Positions 1-14,300 of a stretch of 64,000 bases of DNA are shown piece by piece; position 1 is the first letter of the stretch; the number at the start of each line of letters is the position of its first letter. Both the position numbers and the translations under genes were made by a program. The DNA is taken from the NCBI GenBank assembly GCA_019671135.1, contig JAHRHY010000010.1:1736001-1800000 (forward strand), in the 5' to 3' direction. This DNA is from Linnemannia hyalina (lineage: Eukaryota > Mortierellomycota > Mortierellomycetes > Mortierellales > Mortierellaceae). Below the pieces are notes generated by a model. The model had not been told where the DNA came from, made no database searches, and worked only from the letters and a program-made list of their open reading frames with translations.

Positions 1-597
1 CAGGGATTGGGAAAAATTGGCGCGCTTATGTTTTCTCTCTCGCTCGACCGACAAAAGCACCGAAACAAAGAAGAAAGTACGCGCCTGACAGGACATCCCA
101 CACCCTCGCACCTTGTCCATCTCCACAGGGTTTTGCATTCAGCCCTTCTTTTTTTTTCCATTCCTCTTAATCACTCCTTCCTTTCCTTTCTTTCTTCTTT
201 ATCGCCCTCGCATCAGTACCCCTCCCTCACACAGTCTGGTCATCACCATCATAGTCCCAACATCCTCATCGACACCTGCTCGACGCTAGTACCGGTCTTT
301 GTTTAAGCACAGTCAGAGAGCTCACCCTCCTAGGACTCGCGAACCTGCCCCTCCTATCGAGGCTATATCATTTATTTCGACTTCGCCCAACCATCACCCC
401 TCGCTGGGACCTTTACCCCTTCATACCATCAGCTGTCCCCTGATATCAGTACGTCATATCAGTTCTGCTTCCCATCACTGATGTTTCAGGTCTTTGGCAA
501 CCCTTCGTACTCACCCTTGAACACGTCTTTTAATTTTTCGAACAAAACAACGTAGCAGCCGAGCGCCAGATCCAACACAAACTATTTCTAATCCACC
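1..597 (+). promoter_or_regulatory. Upstream region and 5' UTR of the ATAD2-like gene
   Basis: No convincing coding sequence. The stretch is rich in pyrimidines, with long C/T tracts around 140-230, as is common in front of fungal housekeeping genes. The short open frames here (7-306, 299-481) are low-complexity and have no recognisable protein features. The window edge may cut a neighbouring promoter. Confidence 0.5.
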
Positions 598-3500
598 ATG
601 GATCACAATCACCACTCACCAGTACGCGCCCACACTTCGACAATGTCTTGTAACTTTCTACCGCACCCTTTACTATGTTTCTCGTTTTCTAAAACTAACG
701 CGCATATCTTTTCTTTTGGTTTACCAAAATAGAGTGGGGCGTCAACACCGTCAACAACAAACAACGACCCGTATCACCTCAAACGTAGCATATCCAGCGA
801 CGACGCCTCACGGTTAGGTGCTGGTACCGCTTATCCATCCTTTTCTTCCTCCTCCGGCTCTGGCTCAAAGACGGACCGATCTACACCCATCGTCGACGCA
901 CTCTCGAGCAGTGCAGATAACCTCGACCTTAATGAGACCAAGCGACGAAAGATTCAAGAACAAGTGGATGGTGATCATCATCACCAAGATCTGGCCAACG
1001 TCATCGCCACCCATCTTCCGGGTACTGAAGTCAGGACTACAAATGGTCGTCACGGGCGCAATGATTCTGATAACAACGGCACCGGAGCCATCGATAATAA
1101 TAGCAGCACTTTGGATTCAACAAGCCTCACCACCACCACCATAACTACTACATCCGTCGCCACCGCCATCGCAACGGCTACTCACCCCACAGGAACGAGC
1201 AACATGGAGAGACCAGCAAGGACAGTCCCCTCCCGTCGACCCATTAAGCGGGTCAACTATGCCGATCCAGACGACTTTGATCTCGATGACGAGGAACAGG
1301 ATCGATCGCCTAGTCGTGGAAGGGAATCTACTCGTGCCAGTACTCGGATCAGTACTATTGGACAACAGCAACAAAAGCAACAACTGCCGTCGTCTTCGTC
1401 GTCACAGCAAAACCAGCAGCAGCAACATCATCGTAGGAGACGAGGCGAGATCGAGGAAGAAGACGAGTATGAAGAGCAACTCGTCGGAGATGAAGGAGAT
1501 GATGCTGTAGAGGACGAGGAAGAAGACTTCTCGGATAACAGTCGGGATGTCAAGGTCGAACCGGAACCTTCGAACTTTGGACGACGCACTCTTCGAGATC
1601 GAAGCGCCATCACGGCCCCCAAGCCCTTCCATGTCATCCACCCTACACCACCACCTGTCACGCGGACTAGCAGGAATGCATCTTCTCGACAGGATAACAG
1701 ACGGCATTATGACGAACGTGACAGCAACCACGACAACAGCCGGTACCGAGGTTCTTCCTCATCCAACCTGCGCTCTTCTCTCTCAGCAAAACGACCTCAC
1801 TCTTCATTAGCAGCCTCACACCCTCCTCCCCCTCCTCGACCTATCACGGAGAACATGAGGATCACGCGGGGCATGACCGGATCCCTGGTACATGATTCTT
1901 CCAACAGTCGGGATGTTACTCCAGACCAACAGGCTCATCACCGGCCTCTCAGATCTAGCTCCCGGTTCCATCGCTCCCTTTCAACCGATGAAGAAAGGGA
2001 GCTGGAAACAGGCGATGGAGCAACAGGCGGGGAAGGAGGCAACGGAGAAGAAGAAGAAGCACGGGAAGATGAAGACGAGGAGATGATGGTTACCGATGCT
2101 GCCGAGGACAGTCAACAATCACCCTTTGTCGACCACCAGGACCCCAACAGCGGCCTCACCCGCATGACTCGACTCCGTGCCCGTGTACAATCTCAACCTG
2201 CGCGGAGTTCTCGACACGCAGCTCAACAATCTTCGTTGCGCTCTAAATCAGCACACTCTCAGTCGCGACAGGATTCGGACCGAAAGTACGATCTTCGAGA
2301 GCGGCCCAAGAACAGGCCTACCTACATTCCAGACCGACCCGTCCCTTCGCCCACCCGCCCACGGACTTCGAGGATGAACTTTGGTGGCAACAGTGGACGA
2401 GATTCGTTCATGAGGCCTCGTCAGAATCGGTCTAGTCTTTTGGAGGCCCTGGCGCGCGCAGGCGATTCTTCAGAGGATGATCGGGATATTTCGAGCGGTT
2501 TCAACAAACGCCGCTCAGGACCCTCGTCAGACTCGCGAGGATCGTCGTCTCGTATCTTGCCCATGAACATGCACGAGCTTGCAGAGTCCAGGAGAGATGT
2601 CATTGCTTCACGCGCTGGAGGACAGTTGGCCGATACCGACCCCCTGGCTGTTGGCAAAAGTGTGGACTTTTCAAAAGTCGGCGGTTTAGACCATCATGTC
2701 AAGTCCCTCAAGGAGATGGTCATCCTCCCTTTACTCTACCCAGAAGTCTACTCTCGCTTCCAGATGATGCCTCCACGAGGAGTCCTCTTCCATGGACCGC
2801 CCGGTACAGGAAAAACGCTCCTTGCACGTGCGCTGGCTTCCAGCTGTTCGACCGAAACTCAAAAGGTCGCGTTCTTTATGCGCAAGGGTGCAGACTGTTT
2901 GAGCAAGTGGGTGGGAGAAGCAGAGAGGCAGTTGCGGTTGTTGTTTGAGGAGGCCAAGGCCTGGCAGCCGAGTATTATCTTTTTTGACGAGATTGATGGA
3001 CTCTGTCCTGTTCGGTCGAGTAAACAGGAGCAGATCCATGCGTCGATTGTCTCTACTATGCTTGCTCTCATGGACGGTCTCGATGGTCGTGGTAAGTTCA
3101 TCTTTTGAGACAAGTGAGGGAATATGATGTATGTGGAGAGGATGAAAATCGCGTTAACAACGAGCTTTAATTTCCTCCGCTGGATTATTTTCGATACGAC
3201 AGGACAGGTGATTGTCATTGGAGCGACAAACAGGATCGACGCCATCGACCCAGCACTCCGCCGACCTGGAAGATTCGACCGCGAATTCTACTTCCCCCTC
3301 CCCAACGAAGCCGCCCGCCGCGCCATCATCGACATCAACACTTGTGGCTGGGTCCCCGCTCTCGACGAGGGCTTCAAAACCGAACTCGCCCGGATCACCA
3401 CCCGTTACTGTGGTGCTGATATCAAGGCTCTTTGTACAGAAGCAGCACTCAAGGCGATTCGGAGACGGTACCCGCAGATCTATGAGAGCAATGAGAAGCT

Positions 3501-6129
3501 GTTGATTGATACTTCGACCATTGTGGTGGAAGAGGTCGATATGTTGAAATCTGCAAAGGCCATGGTCCCGGCGTCGTACCGTGTCACGGGCGCGACAGCT
3601 TCGCCGCTGCCGGTAAATGTTAAGCCGCTGTTGCAGGGGCAGTTTGAGAGGATCTGTAGGACCGTTGATAGGCTGTTCCCGACCAAGGCAAAAACGAGCG
3701 GCACCAGCGCCATTAATGAGGAAGAGGATGCAGATGATGCGGCGTTCCAGGCGATGGGATACAGGAGTTTTGAGAAACTCAAGACCTTCCGCCCGCGCGT
3801 CATTATTTCGGGGTCTCGTGGGATGGGTCAACGCTACCTCGGTCCTGCACTCTTGCACCACCTCGAGGGTTGTACCGTTCAGCAGTTTGACCTTGCGGCG
3901 TTGATGTCTGAATCCAGTCGCACCCCCGAAGCAGCATGTGTCCAGTTCTTTATCGAGGTCAAGCGGCACGCGCCCAGTGTCATCTATATCCCACATATTG
4001 ACGTCTGGTGGACTGTTATGTCTGACGCCGTCAAGGCGACATTCTCGAACCTCCTCGAGGATCTCAATCCGGAGGACCGAATCTTGTTCCTCGCGACCAG
4101 CGAGACACCTCTCAAGGATCTTCCAGTCACTGTCCGGCGGTGGTTCGTCTCCAGCGTCAAGGGCCGTGTAGAACTCTCTAAACCAGATCGATCCAGCCGC
4201 GAAGCATTCTTCGAAACCCTCGTCGTCGACCTCGCCCGCCCTCCCACCGACTTTCAACTCCAATCTTCAACTCCCACAACCACCACCATCGAACCCCTCA
4301 AAAAGGCACCCCCACCACAACCCCGCGTCCCAACAACCGAAGAAAAAAAACTCCTCAAAGAACACGACCAATACGTCCTCCGCGAACTCCGAATCTCCCT
4401 TCGCAGCATCGTTGAAGAACTCTTCAAAGAACGTCGTTTCAAACCCTTCTTCCGTCCCGTCGAACCCGAAGAGTTTCCCGATTATTATCAAATCGTCAAG
4501 AAACCCATGGACCTGACGACGATGAATGATAAGGTGGACGATCGGATGTATTTGGAGGTCAAGGAGTTTTTGGCAGATGTGGATCAGATCTGTGAGAATA
4601 CCGCGTTGTATAATGATATCCATGATCCTAGCCGCATCATCTACAAAGTAAGCCTACATCTCCCATTTCTTTTTGTTATTTTGTCCCCTCAGGCTTTTGT
4701 CCATGTTAACTAATGGTACTTTTGTTCTTGATTATTATTTTTTCCCTTTGAAATAGGCGCGAGCGTTCCAGGATGTCGCACACGGGATGATAAGCAGACT
4801 CGACCCAGAACTGATCATCGAATCCGAAAAGACCGCAGCCAGAGTCCGACAAGAACTCAAGTCCCTTCAAAAGACCCAAGGTGGACGATCGTCTCGTCGC
4901 CAACTCGGTCTTGAAGCCGAGGCTGTTCCTGATGACCCTGAATTGTTCCTCCGCCTTAGTCATCGGGCCTCTCACAACAACCACGGTGGTGCTAATGGAG
5001 TCGCACGAGGAGGAACTACCGGAACTGGCGCAGAGGACGATGACGAGGAAGAGGAAGAGGAGGAGGAGGTGAATTTGAGTAGCAGGAGCGGAGGCAGGTT
5101 CTCGAATCGGCCACGCGTCTTGAAGCAGGAGGATTTGGATCAGGATTTGGATGATGATATGAGCGGGACTTCTTTGTCCATGTCTTCTTCGACCACGTCC
5201 CTCATCGCCTTTGATTCAGACCCTGTTGAACCTACTACCAACAATAGTGCCAGTGCAGAGGCTGCAACAACCGCGGTGGCGAAGATTGAAGAGCATGGAC
5301 ACAGAGAACTTTCAGCAACAGTAGTAGGAGCTGATGACGTTCATTTAGGCGAGCAGGAGAAGCACAGCATGGACATCGATACTCTCCAGCCTCTTAAGAA
5401 CGACAACGATAATGATGCCAGCGCCAACGGTATCGTGACAACCGCTTCATCGTCGCTTCCTGTCGACCCTTCGACGACAGCATCAACATCGAGGGAAGAG
5501 AACCTTGTGGCTGCAGATCATGATATAGAGATGACAAGTGACAACCACGCCGTCAATGGCTCTTCCTCCACACTTGGATCTCCTACCACCGCCACTACTA
5601 CAGAACCAACACAACCAGTGGCAGTCGAAACCATAGACGCCTCCGTAGCGGACCCAATCATCCCTGACCAAGATCCCACCGCACCAGAACACCTGGACCT
5701 GGAACCCATCAAAGAGCAAACCCCAACTCCACCCCCAGTCTTAATCCTCGACCCCTCAGAAGTCACCCTTCTGCGCCAAGCCCTAGTTGACAAGACGGAC
5801 ACCAGCACGGTCGAAGAACTAGACCAGCTCCGCGCCGCGCTGTACGAGGACCTCTGGGAGCATCGACTCCAATGGGATAAAGGTCCCATGCTCATGGTAA
5901 AATAACTTTCATTTTGTTTTTGGCGCGCTTTGATCGTAACAAGTCCTTGTTTTGTATGTCCTGGTTCTTAAAGTCGAATCCTCTAACGCGCGACTTTTTT
6001 TTTTTTTTTTTTTTTTTTGGGTTGGTGTGATAGGATATGAACGAAACAGTGGAATCGATCACGGCGTTGCACAAGGAAACAGCGGAGGATGTCCGAAACT
6101 ATAATGCCGTCCTTCAAGAAATCTACTAA
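598..6129 (+). CDS. ATAD2/Yta7-type AAA ATPase with bromodomain
   Basis: Probable chromatin-bound histone chaperone ATPase of the ATAD2/Yta7/Abo1 family, which acts on histone H3-H4 and nucleosome density. Exons: 598-621, 733-3091, 3203-4647, 4757-5896, 6034-6129; every junction is GT-AG and keeps frame, giving about 1687 residues. The start at 598 is preferred because the first 8-codon exon joins in frame to a long open stretch lacking an upstream ATG. Residues 1-600 are acidic and low complexity. The first AAA domain has Walker A GPPGTGKT (about 696-703), Walker B IIFFDE (about 756-761) and the RRPGRFDR arginine-finger region (814-821). The second AAA domain is degenerate: its P-loop reads SGSRGMGQR, as expected for the family. 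A bromodomain spans about 1188-1300 with the acetyl-lysine Asn near 1265 (ALYND). The Asp/Glu/Ser-rich region after it is long. Family assignment is firm; ortholog naming is inference. Confidence 0.93.
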
Positions 6130-6430
6130 TTGCTTTTTTTAATCGACCCCTCCTCTCTCTCTCTTTCTTTGCTCGCGCAAAAAGGCTATATGTAATAAAA
6201 GAACGAAGGATATGTTTCTTTCTTCCTTCAAATCCAGATGCACATGCATTGATGTTGCTCTGTGTACTCCACATGGTTTTCGAAAGCCCGTTTGAGAGGG
6301 AGTAGCACATTCAGAGACGCAAACAAGATCCGTTTTGGCCACAGTGTGAAAAATGCTGTTACGATTTTATTACTTGAGCTATTATTATTTTGATATGGCG
6401 CTGGGATGGTAGATGGTGCTGTTGGTGTAT
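6130..6430. other. Convergent 3' intergenic region
   Basis: About 300 bases between the tail-to-tail ATAD2-like and RhoGEF genes, so it holds both 3' UTRs. It contains a TGTAATAAAAG stretch at about 6190 that could serve as a plus-strand polyadenylation signal. Nothing else is seen. Confidence 0.4.
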
Positions 6431-9400
6431 TTAAGGATATCCCCCAGAACTCCACGAAATGGCATGTCCGCCTCCTCCTTGCTGTTGTTGTTGCTGTTGA
6501 TGTTGCTGCTGCTGGGGGTGACCGGCACCACCATTAGACTCCTTGCGATCAACCATGACCATCGGGTAAGGCTGGGTAGGAGGCGCATAAGGATGCACAG
6601 GGTATGACGGGAAGATTTGTTGTTGTAGGGGTCGGGAAGGAATAGGAGGGGGCGCCGTTTGTTGGTACTGATGGGGGTTGAAATGCTGTACAGGATGCGA
6701 TGCGCCATATTGGTTGTTACTCTGATGATGATGGTGGCCGTTGCTTCCGTTGGTGTTGGTGGTGATGGTGGTATGCTGATGATGATGGTGGGTATGAGTG
6801 GCCAAGACGGCAGGTCCTGATCCAGTTGTTGACAAGACAGGCTGCAACGCCGGTGACATCAAATGCGAAGGTGTAGGAGAAGGCTGCTGCTGCTGTTGGT
6901 ACGAGAGTCGGCCGTTGTTGGGGACATAGGGTGACTTGGGCTGATACTCGACCGGCTGCTTGATAGGATGAGGCACTCTCACCATCTTGACGACTTGACG
7001 GTTCTCGGGGTTGTTGGGGTCAGACATCACCAATTGAATGACTGCATTGGCGGGCTCCTTCCTGATCTCGACATTCGAGTACAGTCGACGGATGTTGTTG
7101 CCCAGGATGATCTGCTCCAATGCTCCTGTTTCGATGTGTCGAACCTCAATCAACCCGGCCTCGAACGCAATAATGTACGGAGGCGCCAATGCGAAGGACT
7201 CGGGGCGGCCTTCCCACTCGATCAACTCCTTCTTGGCCAACTCGCCCTTCTTTGTCATCGTGAACGCGAAATCTATGCAGAAAAAATGATGAAAAGAGGT
7301 CAGTGTCTCGTCTTTTTCAAGGGCAACATGTATATGCAAGATGTAATTGGCAAGGTGCCTACCTGAGTAGCACATGAGGAACTCGTCGGCGTTGATTTTG
7401 AACATGCTGATAGGAGCACTTCCGGGTCGCGCTTCCAAGAACGAAAACGCCTCATCGTGTCGGTTGGGGAACTCTTGGGTATTGTTCAAGTTCTCCAGAA
7501 TCACAATCTCGAATCCCTTGGGACAGACCACACAGACCATCTTAGCCAACATCTGCAGCTGCGACGAATCCGTGCCGACGTAGAACTCTCTGTACAACTT
7601 GAACCAGTCCGACTTGTTAGACTTGAATGACGACAGACTGAATCCTCCGCGGTGCTGCCCTCCCAAAACTGCATTTTCGACAGGCTCATATGCGGAAAAG
7701 TGACTCTCGCCTCCGTTCTTTTTCTTCATCGTAATGACCAACGTCTTGCCTGCACAGGTGCCCGCCGAGAAGAACTGGACACTCTTGCCGAGCTGCTGAC
7801 CGACCTGGAGCGACTTGTCCGAGTTGGGATCCAGACAGCTGAGGTTGAATGCCTTCAAGACCTTGCCCGCAAGAACCAACAACATGTGGTAAGACTCCAA
7901 GACACTGACTTGACTGACGCTCGCCTCACGCAGGGCAAGCCGGAAACTGAAAGGGTCATCCTCCATGCCGACATATACTCCTTCCTCTGTTCCAATGACC
8001 ACGCGTCGCTTGCCGTCCAGAACATTGAGATAGGGTGTTGAACAGGCCGAGCGACGACCGTCCATGGGGTTGTGAACCAGGTTGGAGGAAGGGAGTGGAG
8101 GTGCGGCGTTGTAATGGGTGATGACTTGCATCTTGAACAAGTGCGAGCCCGAAACGGCTTCCTGTCGGCGCGCCTGCGCAATCTGCATCTGTTCCAAAAG
8201 ATTTTCCCTATCGCTCGCCGTCATGTAGATCGTGTAGATACCGCCTCGTCGTCCTCGATGCTCGATCGTCACGGGCGCAACATACTTTGTCTCCTGGAAG
8301 CCGACCCTGATGTCGTGTGGCGCAATGAAGGTTGAATGGCGATGTCCCGAGCTTGTCGACTTTGTGCTGTTGTTCAATTTCCGTCCAGGAACAGCATCTC
8401 CACGTCCATTCATAACCGGCACTGGCTTGCCATCATCCGCCCACACCTGTACCAACTCCAATGGAATCGGCTAAATAAATCAAGTGTTAGAAACATAGGT
8501 TAGATCAACTACTTGGCAGGTATAAGAACAAGAATGCAACGAGAGAATCACGCACCTTCTTGGAGACTTGGTAGAGCATGTCCTCCTTTTCGCCCTGTTT
8601 GTCGCGCTTCTCCTTGGTCATCATCAACATGTGGTCAAAGAGGAAGAGTCGAAGCTCAATCATCTGGAAATCCAGGTTCGATCGTCGCTTAACAAGGGCT
8701 TCGAAATGGAACTTGCGTCCCTTCTCCGAAAGCTTCAAGTCCTGCGGTGCTTCGCCCGACTTCCAGATGATCCTGTCCTGAATGTTCATCAATCGCAGCT
8801 GTCGGTTGCCCTCGGGCATGCAAGAGTCAATGCGTTTTCCGAGCTCCGTGCAGACCTTGATGACCGCCTGAACAGTAGCACGATCGGGTACGTCCTCATC
8901 AGTCCTCTTGACAACTTCGCTCAGCAGGAGGGGGTATCGGGGAATACGCTGGTAAGGTTGACCAATGAAATGTCTCAGACCAAGACGACGAGCCTCTGGG
9001 TGACGGGTGCAGTTATCCAGAAACGCCTTGAAGTTGGGGTTCTGTGCCGCCTCCTTCTTGTACGCAAACTCTGACAAGGCGATCCGGGGGATGTACCGGC
9101 TGTAAGCCTCCTCAAACCCTGCAATGTGAGGCAAGAACACGTCTCCGATGTTCTCAACCAGCGGCTGTTGCTCCTGGCGTGCTCTGAGATCCGCCAAGAG
9201 CAACTTGTTCAGCTCGAGGATCTCCTTGAAATTGAGGAACACATCCTCGATGAGGGTCTCCAGTTTATCCGGAGATACAATGTTCCCTGCCATAAGTGGG
9301 TTGATGAAAATCTGGCAGTAAAGAAGAACAAAATGAAAAGGAATGTCAATAGGGCGTGTGAGAAGGTGTTTCCAATTGGCCACCATGGACAATCCCTCGA

Positions 9401-11310
9401 TAAAGCTGTGTTACTGTATAATCCATTCAAACGTACCTCCTGCAAGAGCTCCAGGTCGCGAATGTAGTTTGCTTCCGTGTGGATAACCTCAAAAATGGCT
9501 TCCTGACGGTTACGTTCCTTCTTTGACGCTGCGGCAACGACGCTGGGAGAAACCGAGTTGGCCCACACCTTCTCCTGAGTCGTGGTCACCGTCGAAATGT
9601 CACTGTTCGTCCGCCCCAACATACTCGACTATACGTCCGTGTAAGTATTCAGATCAGCAACGAGGAGCGAAAGAAAGAAGGATATGGGGTAAAATGTCAG
9701 TATATGGTTGGATATCAATGCATTAAAAAGTCACTGCCTCATCGCTTTCATTCAGCGCGACTTACGATGCTTTGGCGGTTGGGACAAAGATACGAGTAAC
9801 AGGGAGGTCTACCAGGCTGACAGTCGTAAGAGTAGCACCGGCTGCTATGAGGGAACACTCCAATAGGGGCCGCTGGGAACTCTGACTTGCCAGGGATGTA
9901 GGCAAGTGTGTTTTCGGTGAAAAAGTACAAGTCGTTGTTGGAGTCGTAGAGGGTTCCACCGCCAAAGAATAGCTGTTGTTCTTCCAGTGACCGACCGATC
10001 GCCAGCGCATGTCTTCTGTCCTCGACCTTGGTCAGTTCGACGATCACATCCTACAGAAAATTATGCGAAAAGAACAATGGCCCGGCGTTAGTCCAGATGG
10101 TCGACAAAAAGGAAACTCAGAAGCGGCAAAAGTAAACAAACCGACAAAAGTATTGTGCGCTCTGCTTGGTTTTTTTTTCCTTCCGAAAACATACCACCGT
10201 CTCTTTGCCTGTGAAGGTACAAGGGAACTCGAGGTCATAGTTGACAGACTCGAGCCTCTTGGACTCGTTCTGCAACATCTTTTCCCGGAAAGCGACGGCA
10301 ATAGTTGAGAGAATACTGGGATTGAAGTCGAGCAGGAGCCGGGCAGCTTCCGAGATATAAACGGGCTCGCCAGACTCGACCGACTCCTGGAGCTGTCCAT
10401 TGAACGATGGAGGCGGAAATCCGGGGGACGAGGGTTGACTCCAAGAAGTGTGGGTGGTGGAAGATCCTGTGGAGGTCCTGTACAGCTTACTACCAGTACT
10501 GGGAGTAGGCGACGGCTGAGGATAGGCATGACTTTCATTGTATGGGTGGGAGTGATGCTGATAATGTTGCTGCTGCTGCTGTTGCTGCTGCTCATGGGAC
10601 GAGTAGTTCTGATGCGGTTTCTGTGAGCTTTGAAGGGGGTTGAAGGCGTTTGTTGGAAGCTGCTGAGAGGTTGAGTTGTTGACGTTGTCATGAGGCCGCG
10701 ATCGAGGAGGCGAGGAGATATTGAGACTAGAGACATCTTGCTGGATATCTGCCATTGAGCCATCCTGGCTCCTGATATTGAACTGGAACGACTGCCGGGG
10801 TTCACTGGCCTCGTGCTCGTTAACTTGTGCAAGCTTGATGTGTTGCTGCTGTTGTTGCTGCTGCGCCAAGATACGCTGGGAGGGCGATTCTCTGACCGAA
10901 CCATTGCTGCTTAGGATAGACTGTGCATCAGAAGGACGCCTGGAGAATCCATGCTGCTGCGGCTGATACTGATGTTGTTGATGCTGCTGCTGGTATGAAG
11001 GGTGGTGCTGGAGAGGAGAAGGGTGGTGGTCTGCCTGGTGCTGGGATGAATGCTGATATTGAAGTGGGGAGGGGGGGTACTGAGCTGAAGGACTTGGCTC
11101 GTCCAGGGCGGTATTGGAATGCGACAGGTTGCTGCTGGTGCTGTAGCGGTAAGGGCTGTTGTTGCTGGGGTTTGGGTGGTGGATGGACTTGTTCCTTTCG
11201 TTCTTCGGTGAAGGGACGTATGTGCTCTGGGGAGTGTAGGCGACGGGTGCAAGTGGGTTTGACCTGGCTGGCTGACCCTGACTTGAAGGGGGTGTTGTGT
11301 AGTCGGCCAT
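6431..11310 (-). CDS. Rho1 guanine nucleotide exchange factor, Rom2 type (DEP-DH-PH-CNH)
   Basis: Exchange factor expected to activate Rho1-like GTPase at the plasma membrane in the cell-wall integrity pathway. Exons read on the minus strand: 11310-10195, 10050-9766, 9628-9437, 9311-8556, 8470-7363, 7272-6431, about 1432 residues, all junctions in frame. Residues 1-300 are Gln/Ser/Pro-rich with polyQ runs. A DEP-like module crosses the first intron (about 310-430) and runs into a Cys-rich PCYSY stretch typical of fungal Rom2 proteins. The DH domain starts near 508 (EVIHTEANYIRDL) and runs to about 705; PH is about 735-885; CNH (citron homology) about 915-1195. The C-terminus has His- and Gln-rich tracts. 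The 90-base intron at 7362-7273 is a multiple of three with no stop, so retention would insert 30 residues into the CNH domain. S. pombe Rgf proteins are equally good relatives. Confidence 0.93.
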
Positions 11311-14300
11311 TAGGGGCTGTTAATTCTGTACAGAGGGAAGAGTGAATAGAGGAGTAGTTGGGCGGATGCAGGTGGTAATGTTGAAGGAGAAGAGGCGAAA
11401 GGGGCGAGAGTTGGAGGAGAAAGAAAGTGTGAAGTCAAGAATAAAGGAAGGTCGAGAGGGGAAGGAAGAGGGTAGGATAAGAGAACGGGTGAAAGGAGAT
11501 AATTGAACGAGAGAGTTGAAGGAGGGACGACAGAACGAAGGAGGGAAGTGAAGGAAGGAAGGGGAGAGGAGAAGGGAGCGATTAAGAAAAGAATGGAGCG
11601 GATAAAAGGAGGAGGAAGGAGTGAATGAGTGAGCAGAAAAAATAGACAAGGAGGAAGAGAAAGAAAAAAAATTAAAAAGAGGGTTAGTTGGGAACCATTG
11701 GGCATTGGGCATGCAATTTGTAGAAATGGAGATGGGTGAATTATTAGATGTGGGTGACCCTGGTATCGTGCATCATCATATGCCAAGGGTGAGTGACCCT
11801 TCTTTTTCAAAAAGCACCAGCTACCAGGGTACCAGAACGAAGAAGGAGAGGAACAAAGGCGGACATTGTGTGAGTGAAAAGGGGTTTCTGTCTTCTGTAT
11901 CCTTTTGTCGCCATTGAGAGAAGAGATGAAACAACCAAAACACGAACTAGGGCAGAGAACAAGAAGAAGAGAGACCGGAAAATAATATTCCGCATTTCAA
12001 AAAGTTGGGTGCAAGCAAAAGGTAGAGAGTGCAATGAATAATAAGGCTAACGTTCTAGCGTGTTCTTTTCTTGTTGCCTAGTAGAAGTAGCCTTATTACT
12101 ACCCTACACGCGCTCTCATACAACACACACAAACACACCCTTCTTCGCTTGCTACTCCCACGATGTACCCTTATTGCTGTTGTTGTTGTCAAAGGCAGCG
12201 TTCTATTCTTTCGAATATTCTCGCCTTGCTTACATATGAAGTCGGAAAGGAAAAAATATGGTGGCAAAAGCAAAAACAATTGCTTTGTTTGTGTTGATGT
12301 GGTTGTTGTTACCTGTTGTATGCGATGTAAGTGAGCTGGACAATGAAAGGGTGTAAGGAGGCGTAAGAGTGTGAATTGAAATGAAATGGAGGCTGTAGTG
12401 GGCGTAAACAAGGAGAGAGAGGAAACCACTGTACAAGAATAAAGACCCCGAGGAGATTAAAGGAGAGAGAGAGTGTATGAGTGTACGTGTGTGTGAATGA
12501 ATGCACGGGATTGGGGTGTGATGTCGGAAGGAAGGAAGAGAGCAGAGGATGAGGGTAGAGAGGAGAATGAAGGACGAGGAGTAGTGGCGAAGGAGGGGAA
12601 GGTAAAAGGGAGTGTGATGAAGAAGAAGAATGGAGGAGGAAGAGAGGAGAGTGATGAGAAGAGAAGAGAAGAAGAGAGAAGAGAAGCAGTGCGAAGAAAG
12701 AAAAGAAAAGAAAAGAGGTTAAAAGAGCAGCAGACTCTCAGAGAAATGAACGACTAGAAAAAAAAAAAAAAGAGCGCAAAAAATGATATCCACAGAGCAG
12801 CAGAGAAGAGCACACACTCAGACGCCGTGTCCTTCCCTCGCCAGACACGCCTCTTGTGCACAACAAACAAACAAACACGAACAAACAAACACAAACGAAC
12901 AAAACAAACAAACAAGCTGTTCAGATCGACACACTTCTCTCAGGCTCAGGCAACATGCAACACGAATTGCATTCACGCATCTCATATCCAACACACAAGC
13001 GATATGTTCATCTCTCTCTCTCTCTCTCTCTCTCTCGAGAAAACAACAGTTACATACCAATATCACCAAATCGAAACATGTCCGTTCTTTCTTTCTTCCT
13101 TGTTCCTACAAGGGGCTGGGCATACGCACAGCCCAGCTCCACCTCTTCATCCTTACTGCTCTAGCCTTCTTGCCTCTTCTTGCAGAGATAGGACGATGTC
13201 CCTCCTTCTCTCACCAGTCAGTGGCTGTACCTTCAGCCTCACACCTCCCTCTATCTCTCAGCCTGGGCCTGGGGATTTGATCTTTCTAGGCCCGGTACCT
13301 TAACCTACTCTCAAACATCAACGAGCAACTTACATTCATCCATCTCTCGTCTTCATAGCACTTGGACCGTCTACCACAATTTTCGACTTTATCTCTCCAA
13401 CCCTTGTATCCTTCAAGACATCCTTTCAATTACAGTATAGTACACACATACAACTCCTTCCTTAATCTATTCATCCCGCCTAAAACTAAAAAGAAATGAA
13501 TTGTTCGATCACGCTCCAAAGGTGTCTCCAAACATCATTCACTCGCCATCGCCCCATCCTTCCCTGCACACAAGGAACAAAGTTCAGCCCTGAACTGCAC
13601 CTTGTACTTTTTTTTTTTTTTTTTTTATTTCCCATCCAACGAATTTGTCCGCCTGCACCACCTCCCTCCCAACTGCAGCCGCTTCATATATACTTTTTGT
13701 TTGCTGAAATGATGAATTAGCACTTGTTTCGATCCGTAATTGCTCTCAGCCTAAACGACGCTCATTCATTCATCGTAATAGTCTAACACGAGTGAAGACA
13801 GAGAGGCCCGAGGAGGCAGAATATCCACTTCGATCCCATCATCAACTAAATGGAGGGGTAAGAGGTGGTGCGTTTTGCATTGTGTTGGGATCCCTGAGCC
13901 TTGGGTAGGAGATCATGCCTTGATTGCCCTGAACAATTTTGACCCATCCAGAATGAGTAATAGTAGCCTTTTGAGTTTTCAATGGGCTGTTGCACAAAGA
14001 CGAAAAGGTCCTCAAATACAACAACAGTGGACAAACTGACGGACAGGCAGCGTCATAGATTGTTAGTGAAACATGCGACAATAAGACAAGAATACCCTTT
14101 TTCACCTACACCCACATACATACACACACACACTACATCTCGTCTCATCCTTGACTTGTTCTCGTCTCTTCAACGGTTCAATCTAAACTTATCTGTGAAA
14201 AAAAAAACAAAAAAAAACGCGCCTGACATTGTTCGTCAAAAAGTCAAAATTAGAAATAAGAAAAAGAAAAAAAAAAGGAGGGAAGGGAAGGGAAGCGCCC

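Noticed and set aside
3154..4263. 369-codon minus-strand open frame inside the ATAD2-like gene
   Set aside because: It lies wholly opposite conserved AAA domain exons and shows no protein family features.
12497..13303. Several overlapping open frames of 60-165 codons
   Set aside because: They translate GA, TC and AAAC simple repeats and have no conserved features.
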